A stretch of DNA of 64,000 bases from Saturnia japonica (GCA_033032175.1 CM065308.1:19401590-19465589); one strand, 5' to 3'; positions 45,081 to 55,894 are shown, counted from the stretch's first letter. Notes: a model not told the origin generated them from the letters alone. Numbers and translations are program-made.

Positions 45081-45215
45081 ATGGTTTGTCGCCAAGCGTC
45101 TTTCCTTGCTGTTCGCATTTCCCGTGCTTGCCAGATTTCTTTACGTTCATAGTTACTGCTACACTCTTTGGGTTGTACCATGAAGATAAAAACAAAAAAA
45201 AAGCTTTCCTAGTTC

Positions 45216-45311
45216 AAAAGGCAAAAATATTTTTTTCAAATTTGTCTAGTAATTCCAGAGACTAGCGCGTTCAAACAAACAGTCTCTGGAGCTTTATAAC
45301 ATTAGTTTAGA
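45216..45311 (-). mobile_element. Helitron-like family B 5' end
   Basis: The reverse of TCTAAACTAATGTTATAAAG ends at 45,311. Inward are 'GTTTGTTTGAACGCGC' and 'GTCTCTGGAATTAC'. The remainder is missing. Confidence 0.65.
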
Positions 45312-45361
45312 TGAGCATTCTAAATAATTATTATCGGTCACTTAAGCAATATTATATATTA

Positions 45362-45870
45362 CTAGCTGTGCCCGCAGCTGTGCTCGCGTGGAGTACAAAA
45401 TGCTGTCCATCGGGTACACCCACACGCTCCCGGATATCTTAAAGACAAAAATACTCGTTGTGGGTGATCCTTAGACGATAATCATATGCTGTTGCTGACT
45501 TTTTCCTAGCTATTTTTAATATATACAATTACGTACTACATTAATTTAATACATCTCTGATGGTTTACGCAGTGTAAGCCACTTAAGCGATCTAATTGAT
45601 TCACCATGACTAGTTTTTATTTTTATTTACGCGGAACCCTAATCCTTTTTTAAATAAAAGTAGCCAAAGTTACTCCATATAACATCAGCTATCTGTCAGT
45701 GAAAGTCTCGTCAAAATTGATCCAACCGTTTTAAAATTACCCAGAACAAACAGATAGATAAAAAACATATAAAAAGGTGTTTCGTTATAAGTTTCATATT
45801 ATGCATTTAGTAAAAATGACTTTTATTTTGACATTACAAAAATACATTTCAATTTTATTAATTGTATAGA
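45362..45870 (-). mobile_element. Helitron-like family A, full-length
   Basis: Left edge CTAGCTGTGCCCGCAGC after an A; right edge the reverse of TCTATACAATTAATAAAATT before a T. It has all family blocks. It lies inside the candidate intron. Confidence 0.8.
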
Positions 45871-45946
45871 TGGATTATTAATAACTTTTAGTATGAAATG
45901 CATTATGTTAAATTTGATTTATTTTTGTTACCCCTTCGTCTTTCAG

Positions 45947-46009
45947 GCGTTGGTGTCTTGGACGCCGCCAGGATTATTTTCAGGGGAGTCGGCTGTAGAA
46001 ATTTCATAA
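45947..46009 (+). other. Candidate second exon segment
   Basis: It starts after 'CCCTTCGTCTTTCAG', a strong acceptor. The first 20 codons are open (ALVSWTPPGLFSG...) and join in phase 0 to the 10 codons before the donor at 43,818. TAA follows at 46,007-46,009. The joined frame starts like a secretory signal, but at 30 codons it is too short to call a gene. It may be an upstream ORF, or the exon may end earlier at a donor I cannot identify. Confidence 0.3.
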
Positions 46010-46427
46010 ATAAAATATTATTAATCCTCAAGGAAACTGCATACTGGACCTCGTAATGAAATATAGCTGACATTCTCGGAACATTAAACGTGATGACTCG
46101 GTCGCAAGTTCCTCCTGTGCAAGAAGTGAAGTGGGAATGTTGTGGGCGATTTTGATACGTCTCATTTCTGATAACTGGTTTGGTGACGTCATCGTCCGCG
46201 ATCGCAACGAGCCGTGGTCAGTGGCATGGCGGACGTTACTAACTTACTAGTCTTGCACTAAACCACGAAGAGAATAAAACATTTCCATAAATATTTGAAA
46301 GTGTAACGAGGTGAAGACAGCCAGTATTGGTATTAGCTTCAAAATAATCTTTGCCTTTTTTAAAGAGATGATACCGAAACTCTGTTATTTCTAAAACGTT
46401 TTATGGTTTGTGGGTTAAAACTTAAAA
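46010..46427. other. Unassigned, with one CRE-type palindrome
   Basis: TGACGTCA at 46,184-46,191 is followed by a CpG-rich patch and 'GTGGCATGGCGG' (ATG at 46,226). The ATG frame closes after ten codons. It could be a second promoter-like patch; evidence is thin. Confidence 0.3.
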
Positions 46428-47021
46428 GTAGGGATGTAACGATACATATTTTTGCCGATATCGATATGAAAGTTTAGTAATAAATAATAGGTCCTACACA
46501 TTTTTACCCAACTGGCGGAGGGTAAAGTTTATTGTGTGATTGTGTTTTAGGTTCTATTATGCACAAAACTGGCGATAACCTTTTTTAATAAGTAGATATT
46601 TGATATTTAATTTAAAAATCAATCTATATAAATAAAATTATAGAGATTTGGCTAATGGATAGATTTTGATATTTTTTATCTTTTTACTCCTTAGATAATT
46701 GGTCCTTATAAAAAACGCAAGTTAACATGATATTTTCATAAACATTGATCCTGTTGTCCGCGCGAACGAAGCCGTAGGCATAGCTAATATTAAATAGGCG
46801 CGAAACAATACAACGCATAGTGAAAACGGCAATCATGTCGTCGCGCCGCACGTTACCACCACGTGTGGCTCTTTCGCCTGCGACGAAAGGTTGATATCGT
46901 TACTTCGCGCGCTTTTCAAATTATTAAATATTATCGGTTGATGAATAATCTATAATCCCGATATAATATCATACGACCGATTAAATCGGCCGATACCTCG
47001 TATCGGTATCATATCATCCTT
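46428..47021. mobile_element. hAT-like non-autonomous DNA transposon
   Basis: Identical 8-bp flanks ACTTAAAA (46,420-46,427 and 47,022-47,029) bound a 594-base segment. Its ends are related inverted repeats: GTAGGGATGTAACGATAC on the left, AAGGATGATATGATACC reading in from the right. Eight-base duplications and such TIRs are hAT hallmarks. The interior has 'TATCGATA'-type repeats and a GC patch but no transposase. A Helitron-like element sits inside it. Confidence 0.65.
46623..46787 (+). mobile_element. Small Helitron-like element nested in the hAT-like element
   Basis: It starts TCTATATAAATAAAATTATA after an A and ends 'GAAGCCGTAGGCATAGCTAA' before a T, with the hairpin 'CGCGCGAACGAAGCCG' just before the end. 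It is 165 bases and non-coding. Confidence 0.65.
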
Positions 47022-47149
47022 ACTTAAAAACAAAAGAGCAGAAATGTTCCCTACAAATTGAGTATATATCTACAGTCTACACCACGAGTTTTGTTTGAAT
47101 TATCCTTCGCAATACTTTAATTGTATGTCGATGATTATATTTATAATAT

Positions 47150-47272
47150 ACCATCACCCTTGTATCACCGAAAGGTTACACAGAGGTGTACTAATGTACC
47201 CTACACCCACAGTTCGCCGGTTATGTTTTGAGGTCCCATGTAATAGGAGGAGAGCGTATTGCCATTAGCCAC
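47150..47272 (-). mobile_element. SINE S1, 3' half
   Basis: 'TTGTATCACCGAAAGGTTAC', 'AGGTGTACTAATGTAC' and 'AGGTCCCATGTAATAGG' match the S1 body in reverse. The tRNA-like head is missing. Confidence 0.7.
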
Positions 47273-47367
47273 CATCTTATTAGAGTTACCTATGTTTTAA
47301 GATTACAAGAATAATTATTGCTATTCGAGTGACGTTGGTAGAATTTAGCCCGTGAAAGTACCTTGCA

Positions 47368-47530
47368 GCGTATCGTTGTCCTCACTTCCTGTACTTTGCC
47401 TACAGCTTGCTTGACCTTCTTGGTTACTGGTCTGCTTCTTAGGGACATAGCGTGAAGTCTTATAACCCTCCTATGTATAACCTACCTCAATAAATAGGCT
47501 ATAAAATGCAATAGTACATTATTGCAAAGG
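47368..47530 (-). mobile_element. Helitron-like family B internal fragment
   Basis: The reverse of 'CTATTTATTGAGGTAGGTTA' and 'AAGCAAGCTGTAGGCAAAGT'-type blocks, ordered as in 2,930-3,060. Confidence 0.5.
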
Positions 47531-47600
47531 CCGTGAAATAGGCAATTGCAGGTCGAGTTCATAGTATGAAGGGCGAGCCTTTTTATATTACACCTTTAAT

Positions 47601-48077
47601 TTAATTAATATTAAAAGTTACATTAGTCATATTGGGGCAATTACTAAAAGAAAGTGTTATTGATTTTCCCGGTACAACTATGTTTGTTTGTTGAATTTCT
47701 GATGAGGTTTGCAGATGGGTACTGGATGTAGTGGTAGATGGCTGAATATGTTGTTTTGAGGTGGATGGCTGTGGACTTAGATGTTGGCAAGTGGCCAGCG
47801 AGTGAGATTCTGTTTCCTAATTAGGTTGCAATGTGATGTTTTGATTTATTTTATTATTTATATCAGTTTTGATTTCAATTGAGTCCTCAATGTAGCCTTT
47901 AGCCACTTTATCAGACATGCAGCCTCCGTGTCTTTTCAGAGTCGTTAAATTCGCTCCAGCCGCTAGAAGAGTGGCTGTAGACCTACGGAAACAATGTCCA
48001 GTGTAACATTCAGGATTTGTCAAGTTTAAATAAGTTGCTATTTCTTTGGGTATTTTAGCTGTTTTGTTTCTGTATAC
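47601..48077 (-). pseudogene. Tyrosine recombinase C-terminal half (Crypton-like), broken
   Basis: One minus-strand frame from 48,077 reads KIPKEIATYLNLTNPECY, then GHCFRRSTATLLAAGANL, TLKRHGGCMSDKVAKGYIED and a Ser/Thr/Gln-rich linker. It shows the tyrosine-recombinase box II H-x-x-R (His codon 47,994-47,996, Arg 47,985-47,987) and a candidate catalytic Tyr in GYIE (47,892-47,894). The usual 'GGW' is GGC here. A stop at 47,817-47,819 splits the frame. Past it the same frame continues with TSKQHIQPSTTTSS, 'ITLSFSNCPNMTNVTF' and a natural-looking stop at 47,601-47,603. The N-terminal half is gone: the frame is cut at 48,077, where a Helitron-like element begins. From memory the closest families are Crypton-type transposases and their domesticated relatives. 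Confidence 0.7.
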
Positions 48078-48539
48078 AGAATGCTCACGCGAATCTTGCT
48101 CCTCCGCTCCCGGCTATTTTAAAGACAAAAATGCTTAGGTGTAGAAGATAGACGTATACTCTCCGTGACTTTTTTGAAGGTCTTTTTAATGTCGACAATT
48201 ATTTAGTACATTAATTTGCTATATCTCTTATAGTTTGCTCAGCCTAAGCCATTTAAGCGCCCGAATTGATTCACCATGACCAGTTTTTTTTATTTGTGCG
48301 GAACCCTAATGTAACATAAAATTAGCCCAAGTTACTCCCTATAAAATCAGCTATTTATCAGTGAAAGTTACGTCACAATCGGTCGAACCGTTTCACAGAT
48401 TCCCGGAACAAACAGAGAGACAGACAAAAATATAAAATGGGTTTTTTGTTACAGGTGTCGTTTAAACTGTCATATGTGTTTATTAAAAAGCTGTTATTTT
48501 AACATTACAAACAGACAATTAAATATTGTTAATTGTAAT
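48076..48539 (-). mobile_element. Helitron-like family A, 3' end replaced
   Basis: Family A blocks run from the reverse of 'TAACAATATTTAATTGTCTG' at the right to 'GATTCGCGTGAGCATTCTG' at the left. There the terminal hairpin and CTAG should follow, but recombinase coding sequence follows instead. Helitron and recombinase lie on the same strand. Confidence 0.75.
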
Positions 48540-48779
48540 ATAAGATATAGATGAAATTGTTCGTTCATTTTTGTTTTACCGAGTTTTCGTTAGGTGCGCT
48601 GCCAATGAATACATATTATATCAAAAGAAACGAGTTATTTGATTATGTTTGAAAAATATCCATATATTTTAATAATAATGGTTAATCGTAAGCCTATGCC
48701 ACAATAAAATAATGATAAATGTATAAGAGATTGCTTGAATGTTTACGTTCTTAATGTCACCTTCTCCCTAAGGGTAAAT

Positions 48780-48925
48780 AAACGCTGGCGGGGTAAGCGC
48801 GGGTTCACATTGAAAGACAATGCCTCGGCGGCCAAGGGCGCTGCAGATGACCCCAACGTGTTATTAACAACATGGCTCGCGGCCGCGGCCGGGGGGACCT
48901 TTTGGTTTTATCATCAAATTTTATT
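48780..48925. other. GC-rich patch, unassigned
   Basis: 'GGGTAAGCGCGGGTTCACAT' to 'GCGGCCGCGGCCGGGGGGAC' is far more GC-rich than its surroundings. The plus frame (75 codons from 48,735) is Ala-rich with no domain. Possibly an inserted repeat. Confidence 0.3.
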
Positions 48926-49206
48926 TACCGTGGGACGAACAACAATGACGATTCAATTGTGACTGACAATGACTGGAAAAGTTGGCACCATAATTTAAAA
49001 GTCCAATTGATTATGCCTTAAAAAGCTATAGGTATATATTAAACTTATTTTACTTAAGTACCTAAGTCATTTAGTCGGACTTGATGTGAAACTTATTTGT
49101 ATTGTACATACAATATATTGGTAATATATTATGTTAATCAGTAAGTGGATAAAGATGTTTTATTCCAAACTTTAAAAAGTAAAAGATAATCTAAATACAC
49201 GGTAAA

Positions 49207-49515
49207 GGTGGACGATTATGAATGATTTACATAACTGAAATATTTCGATTATGAGTGATAGGTAATTCATAAGCGAATTACGAATATGAATGATCATTCA
49301 TAATGGAGTAAGAACACATGTAACAATTCGCTAACTGGGTAATAAATCAAAGACTCCAATATGCATTATGAATGAACATTATTCGTAATTCGATTATGAA
49401 TTATCACTCATAATCGAACTACTAATACTAGTGATAACTAATGGCTATAATCGAGATATCCCGAGATATCTTCATAATTGAATGATTACATTAGTATATC
49501 TCATAATCGCCCACC
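49207..49515. mobile_element. Foldback (MITE-like) element, 309 bp
   Basis: It begins GGTGGACGATTATGA and ends TCATAATCGCCCACC, near-perfect inverted ends. Inside are many CGATTATGA/TCATAATCG units in both directions, so most of it can fold back on itself. Non-coding; target duplication unclear. A short relative is at 26,355-26,470. Confidence 0.65.
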
Positions 49516-50074
49516 GGTAGCACACGGCAGTGTATCAGCCAAGTTCGGAACAGGGGACACCGTCCAGTGTGTATATTTAAACGAACCATTTCGACCTACT
49601 TTCGACCCGTCTATAAGTAAAATACTATTAGACCTCCCTTGAAAATATAGAATAAATCTACTATAGTTCTTGAGTTATTAGAGTTTGAAAAATAGCATTT
49701 TTATTACTCACACTCACTCAACAAAAACCTAGACTACTTCTAGGTGACTCAGAAACTTGAAATTTAGCATCAATGTGAATCATTAAGCATATACAAAGGT
49801 TACCTACAAAAAAAGTACAATATTCAGCGAAATAATACTTATGAACAGCGTTTTTATCTGTCCATCAATAGATAGTGTTGTGCAGCTTTTCAAAAAGTTA
49901 TGATAACCCAAGGAAAACGTACATGTGACAAGAAATTTTTTAAGATACAAGACTATTTTTGACAAAATTAGAATACCACCTGCAATGATTTTCAATAGTT
50001 CCATTTTGTATCTAGGAAGTTGAAGGTCAAATGCTAATTAAATTAAATAATATCTCCTTTCCAACAAAAAAAGA
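49516..50074. other. Unassigned
   Basis: A 66-codon minus ORF (49,804-50,004) has no recognised feature. Confidence 0.4.
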
Positions 50075-50305
50075 ATCATTTAAATCAGTTCATAAACAAA
50101 GAAGTTATCGCTGAATATCCATAAAAAATATACATTTGATTTGATTAACCCACCGTCTTTTTGAAGTTGATTAAAAAATGGGCCAAGTTTGGCAGAAACG
50201 AAGCGACGGTAGTCGTTTGCATCGTTATAAAAGCTAAAATGTAACGGGTACGTTGAGTTCCATTGCAGTTCTGTTAATTATATCTGTAGGAATGTACATT
50301 TTGCA
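50075..50305 (-). repeat. Two dispersed repeat fragments in tandem
   Basis: 50,075-50,170 is the 'CCGACTTCAAAAAAGGAGG' family in reverse ('GTTCATAAACAAAGAAGTTA'). 50,176-50,305 matches 7,946-8,065. Confidence 0.45.
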
Positions 50306-50444
50306 ATTCATTTACAAAGCAATTTGTTATTTTCTTTGTTATATGAGATTTCTAATTTGGTAAGTCTAAATTGTTGTTAATGTTTAGGATATTTTTTTTT
50401 TTTTAAACTCTCTTATTATCTGTTGATCTCTTTTATACTACAAA

Positions 50445-50600
50445 GGGGGCAAACAAGCATACGGCCTGCGTGATGCTAAGCGGCTACTGTAACCTATGGA
50501 TGCTTGTAATACCAATGGTATCACTGGCACATGTTAGGTTATTTGGCTGTGATCTTCTATAGAGTGGAGCCATTCCATCAGTCATGCCGCCCCAAGTAAA
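50445..50600 (+). repeat. Retroelement 3' fragment (partner 9,533-9,790)
   Basis: 'GGGCAAACAAGCATACGGCC', 'ATGCTTGTAATACCAATGG' and 'TTATTTGGCTGTGATCTTCT' are in the same order as at 9,553-9,725. Confidence 0.55.
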
Positions 50601-51227
50601 GAGAAACCTCCAAAGAAATTTCCTAATAAAAATATATTCCATTAACATGTAGACGTCCAATTTTGTTAACTAACATGACATCTGTTAGATTGTTGACATT
50701 CTATATCGACATTGTGCTAAATATTAGCACAGATCATCTAGTTAAATAATTTTTTACATTATATAATTTAGACCGTTCACTTCCGCAACAGCGTTTCTGT
50801 AACCAATTTTTATGTAATCGTTACAAAAATAAAACTTTCAATTAATCAATGTTAAGAAGTGAAGATATTTTCTTTTTCAAAATGAATTTTGGTTATTTAT
50901 TATACCAGCTTGGAATGTTCCGTTACTTCTCTTCCCCAGAGAATTTGCAGGGTTGTATTCGCGATTTCAAACGTAAACATTCCTCAAGACTTCATGCATC
51001 TTTTTATATAAATATATTTCGAGTAAACGTTAAATTGTAAATGTAAGCGAATTAGATATAATATTTTTTCTAAGTACGTGCCGTTTCTAGAAGCTTCTGT
51101 TTCCACTTTAAACTTTTAGTTAATCGTCAGTTCATCAAGGGTAATTAGGTAATCAGATTTATAAGAATAAGTTCTCTTTGACCTTTCACGGCTACAGCGA
51201 GGAAATATCCTGACCACAATCTCGTCT
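50601..51227. other. Unassigned AT-rich DNA
   Basis: No recognised repeat; a 63-codon ORF only. Confidence 0.4.
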
Positions 51228-51500
51228 GCTGTTAAGTGGTGATGTAGTAATAGATGTTAACAAGTTAAGCCTATAGGGACTGCATCAAGTCCATCTGCCG
51301 TAACACGCAAATAGCTTAGGCTCAATATATCAATATTTAAGCGCTCGCCCCCAAACCCGGTAAAGCTGTAAAAGCCATCAGCAACTCTGTTTTTGGATAG
51401 AGCCCTTCAGGCTAACAGTAAGGTCAGTAAAAAAGTTCAATATAGGATTCGAATATGGCGTGGACCACGATAGCACCTACTTAGCCATCATTGCTTATTT
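51228..51500 (-). mobile_element. SINE S2, variant body
   Basis: The minus-strand head 'GCAATGATGGCTAAGTAGG' and B box 'ATTCGAATCCTA' sit at 51,500-51,440. The body includes 'GGCTTTTACAGCTTTACCGG', 'GAGCGCTTAAATATTG' and 'CGGCAGATGGACTTGATGC', a different body from 13,683-13,988. Part of it recurs at 9,890-9,990. Confidence 0.65.
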
Positions 51501-52554
51501 ACTCTATAATATTCATAAGCTATGACGTCAGGCCAATTGCGTTATTCCGAGGGAGAGTAATTCCATATCTTATCGTTATCTAGTTGTAATTGTACCGATA
51601 AGACCCTAATCGCCTACGTGACCTATAATGAGCGCCTTTTAAATGCTTTGCGGGGAATGTCGTGTGTTTAAATGCCATTTCACTATCCTTCAATTCGTAT
51701 TCATAAGTCAATCGGTTGGATATTCCATAACTACGTAACCATTACACAGAAGCAAAACGATAGTAAAAACGACTACTTAAATGTCGAATTATGTTTGGTA
51801 AATATTAGGAATAAGAAAAATTAATACATGAAAATAATTTCAGCTTAGTAAACGCTTGTCGAGCCACGGGAAACCACTAGTTATATATAATTCTGTATAA
51901 TATAGGTATGAATAAATAATTAATTTTAATATTACGAGTATTACTGTAATATTTGCTCAATGCCATGCGTGACCATTGAATATGAGTACAGCTATGGAGC
52001 TCGTTCGCCAATAAGAATGAGTGATGATCGCTTGGAAGACTAGAAATTGCTACACGTTTAAGATTTAAAATTAGATTCTTAAATTTTGCAACTTTGACTT
52101 TTTTTTCTTTTTTTTTTTCTTTAAAAAAAATTGATAATCGCTTACCCATAACCTACCTACTTTTATATGTGCCGATTCAATTGCACCAGTTATTGCAAAA
52201 TGAGCATTTGATTACTTCGCATTGGATTTGAAGAGGTAATAATTAGATAACTTCCAGTTTTCATAGATTATTCAATTACATGGGTAATATATTTTTACAT
52301 TTTAATTACGTCCATTTTTCAGGTTTTATAATTGAAAAAGACGCGTTTGCAGCTTCGAGATTTAATTTGTAAATAAACATGAAAACGGAATAATATTATT
52401 AGACATAATATTATGTATCTTCGACAGACCATAAAGCACTTTACTAAGAAACTTTCGGTACCGACTCTAAAGAATATAATAAATCAATGACAACCCTGGG
52501 CATAAAAATGAAACAAAAATACCAAATTAAAGCAAAACTCGATCATCTAATATG
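51501..52554. other. Long unassigned stretch
   Basis: A 90-codon minus ORF (51,877-52,149) is Lys-rich from A runs and has no domain. Poly(T) at 52,098-52,119. Confidence 0.4.
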
Positions 52555-52800
52555 GAAGTTCTTTTTGTCATTTATAGGTTTTAGCGTTTGACCAGAATTT
52601 CACCTGATGTTAAGTGACGTTAAGCCTAGTGGGAGGACTGGCTCTCAAGTGCAGCTGCCGGAACACACCTATAGGTGCTTGGCGACAAATTTTCAACTTA
52701 ACAGTGGTAGCTGACCAGGCTGGCATTAATAAAGGGGCCTAGGGCATTCCATCCTTTGAATCCGACCCTGGAAATGGCAATGGTTATCTTTGGTGCGACA
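52555..52800 (-). mobile_element. SINE S2 body (partner 13,683-13,988)
   Basis: 'ATTTATAGGTTTTAGCGTTT', 'TTAAGCCTAGTGG.AGACT', 'AAGTGCAGCTGCCGGAACAC' and 'GCTTGGCGACAAATTTTCAA' align base by base with 13,700-13,830. The head is lost on the right. Confidence 0.7.
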
Positions 52801-53616
52801 CTTTTTGAAATTAATCATAGTATAGAGAGTTCAACTCATTTTTGCGCGCAGCCCTATGTGTGCGTAAGGTAATAAAATAAACATGCAGTTTTTATTTGTA
52901 TGACAGTGACGCCGGACGCGCCAGTCGTCTTTCGATCAACATGTGTTCTTATCGCTTTGATCTACTGGTACAGTCGATAATAAAAATGTCTGGCTCGTCA
53001 AGGAGAAAATGTTTCACCTAATCAGTAGTTGTGCTTTATAATGCGTCATGTCATCATGATCAAAATATTAAAACGCTAAATTGTAATTAAAAAAAAGATA
53101 GACATTCAGCAATGGATAACAGAAAAAATACTCAACAATATGGTATAAAAATTTTTCGTTTACCACCCCATAACATCCCAAACCCTATACAAAATATTTG
53201 GGCAGTTTAAAAATACATATTGGTTTACATAACATTGAACAGAATGTAACGAATATAATTTTAATAATGGAATGTTCGTTATTTGTTATTTCTAGTGGCT
53301 GTAATATGGAATAATATGTTCAACACGCATTCACTTAATATTTGAGTAAAGAAGATGTAAAAATTTGCGACGTAATATAATTAAAATGTCTAATAGAATT
53401 CTCGTGTGTACTTGACTGTACTCCTTGACACGCCCACGTAGTCACTGTATCTATACACGCTTTACGCACACATGGGGCCGCGCGCACAAATGTTTTGAAC
53501 TGTCTATACCTATATTTAATTATCTAGCGACTTTTACTGTGATATTTTCCGCGTGGCAACAACTACTACTTGGATATTCATGTTTCGACGGTCACTACTG
53601 TTTGGTCATGTTGATT
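52801..53616. other. Unassigned
   Basis: A small CpG patch near 52,905-52,925 precedes 'AAAATGTCTGGCTCGTCAAG' (ATG at 52,987), whose frame closes within 12 codons. Nothing else is seen. Confidence 0.35.
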
Positions 53617-53870
53617 TAGCAATGGTGGCTCTGTGGTAACGTGTACGGAATCCGCGTCGATTGAAGGGAGTTAGAATCCATAAAATGAGCCTGAAGGAAT
53701 ACATCATGATCAAGCCATTGCATGGTGGTAGGGACTTTTTTAATACCCGTCTGGCTAGCCATCGTTCCTAGAGATGGTGAGCTTCGGCTGTTACACTGGA
53801 GAACCAGTTCCCCCCTTCACTTAGCGTGTTACCGCCTTGGGCCTTACCGTCACTTTACAGGTAAGAATGG
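53617..53870 (+). mobile_element. SINE S2, third body type
   Basis: Head 'GCAATGGTGGCTCTGTGG' with B-box-like 'GAGTTAGAATCC' at 53,668. The body has 'GGTGGTAGGGACTTTTTTAA', 'CGTCTGGCTAGCC' and 'CTTAGCGTGTTACCGCC', partly shared with 9,400-9,530. Confidence 0.6.
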
Positions 53871-54024
53871 CCGAACGACATTTATTCGAAAATCTAAAAA
53901 CGACTCTCATTTCAATCGAATACTAATATATGTAGCAACCACCTTGTGGTTAAATAAGATTACAACATTTATTAAGTGAAATGACAATATAAAGTAGAAA
54001 TATAACAAGGCTCCATGCTATTAT

Positions 54025-54140
54025 GACGCTATCTTCTAATTGGTCACGCCGCGTTTGTTTTTGTCTTCTCACGCCGCTACTGCGCATGTGCGTCTTCTTT
54101 CTTTATTACTATGATAGCTGCGCTGCCGAAGAGGTTGTCT
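54025..54140. promoter_or_regulatory. Weak regulatory-looking patch
   Basis: An inverted CCAAT box (ATTGGTCACG at 54,039) and TGCGCATGTGCG (54,081-54,092), close to the NRF-1/Ewg palindrome, lie within 60 bases in a CpG-enriched patch. The combination suggests a promoter, but no exon is seen next to it. Confidence 0.2.
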
Positions 54141-54186
54141 TACAAGAGAATGTAACCTAAACTATAATGTACATTTATAAAAATAG

Positions 54187-54698
54187 TTAGCTGTGCCTGT
54201 GGCTTCGCTCACGTGGACTAAAGAATGCCCACGCGAATCTTGCTCCCCGCTCCTGGCTATTTTAAAGACAAAAATGATTATTGTGGGTGTTCCTTAGAAG
54301 ATGGACGTGTACTCTCCCTGACTTTTTTGTAGGTCTTTTTAATGCCTACAATTATATTGTACATTAATTTCTATATTTCTTATGGTTTACACAGCGTAAG
54401 CCATTTTAAGCACCCGAATTGATTCACCGTAACCGGGTTTTTATATTTGTGCGGAACCCTAATTCTTTTTCGAAAATAAAAGTAGCCTAAGCTACTCACT
54501 ATAACATCAGCTATCTATCAGTGAAAGTCCCGTCAAAATCGGTCCAACCGTTTTAGAAATTACCCGGAAAAACAGACAGACAACAATTTTAAAAATTGGT
54601 TTTTTGATATAGCCATCGTATTACTTTCATATGAATTTAGTAAAAAGCTGTTAGTTTGACATTACAAACAGACACCTAAATTTTATTAATAGTATAGA
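54187..54698 (-). mobile_element. Helitron-like family A, full-length with CTAA end
   Basis: The reversed 3' end TTAGCTGTGCCTGTGGCTTC at the left; the reverse of TCTATACTATTAATAAAATT at the right. All blocks are in order. The CTAA terminus (instead of CTAG) still fits CTRR. Confidence 0.8.
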
Positions 54699-55894
54699 TT
54701 ATCCGCTTATGAAAATCACCAAATCTAAAAATAAATCCTTTGTACACATTTGCAACATAATTTAAACCTGTCAAAGAGGATTTACTTACGTGATACGAAT
54801 CATGAATCGAGAAAAATAACTAAACATGTCCATATTAGAAGTACAAGGTCACAGCCGTTGGGCGAACATGCAAGAAAAAAATAGATCGAAAATACAAGAC
54901 CTTGGTCTGGTGAAGTTCATTGACTTATAGCGAGTGACGTCATCAGGTCGTTGTGATAAGACGCTCATCATAATATAAATCGTAGGCGTACGTATTATAA
55001 AAAACACTACATCTTATTACGAAAAGCCTTATCTCTCCTTTCTTTTTAGATTTATAGACTCCATGCGTATTTCCCAAACGGAGATTGAATAATATTAGGT
55101 AAAGCATTAAAATAATGTAATTTATTCTTAGATAAAATAACATAGGTCTACAATGGTTTACCCCTTTTGAAAAAAGTAGTAATTTCGATAGATATAGGGT
55201 GAATCTTCCCTAATTATTTAAAATTAAAAATCCTATGACGTTTTTCTGAGAAAATTGTTTTCTTTGTAATTACATCAAATAGGGTTACAATATCTGTATT
55301 ATTCATATGTATTAATGGTATTGTTAGTCTTAATATAATTATCTACTCTTATCTAGTAGTTGTTGTTTTTAAGGATATTTAGAGCTCATATTGTAACTAA
55401 ACATTGTTTTGTATAACGTGTTGTCTTTTCATAAAATGTGTCCAGAAATCTGTACATATGTAATTTTTAATTTAAAAAATAAATAAAAAAACACGCTTTT
55501 ATAGAAAATCCAAATAAAAAATAAATTTTAATACATTTGAATTATTAATGGTGTAAATAAGAAAAAAAAATATTGTAAAAAAAGCTTTGGATGGATGGTG
55601 TCAATAGTTATAAATATTTTATTGACAGTTATGAGTAGAGAATTATCATTTCGATAATATCTTGATAAGCAGCCCAGGCTTTTTTTACAATAAAATACAT
55701 TTATTTTTTTCTTATTTACATTATTCATAATTTCTATTAATTAATAAAAAAATACAATATTCCTAATTAAAATTTATTAAAAAAAAAAAACATTTTTTAA
55801 GTTGGATTTTCTATAAAAGTGTTAAAACTATTTTGTTTAAATATCCTACTATGAAAGCAATGGTTTTCAATAAAATCGGGAAGTCATTGATGTT
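54699..55894. other. Long unassigned AT-rich stretch
   Basis: Poly(A/T)-rich. TGACGTCA at 54,935-54,942 without other promoter features. Short ORFs are composition-driven. Confidence 0.45.

Larger units (their letters stand above)
43819..45946 (+). other. Candidate intron 1
   Basis: GTAAGTA at the left, and a pyrimidine-rich 'CCCCTTCGTCTTTCAG' at the right. It contains the SINE S2 head, a family B end and a full family A Helitron-like copy that stops 76 bases before the acceptor. Otherwise AT-rich and featureless. Confidence 0.35.

Noticed and set aside
48735..48962. 75-codon Ala-rich ORF
   Set aside because: Its openness follows from a GC-rich patch. No domain, and the AT-rich ends of the frame look non-coding.
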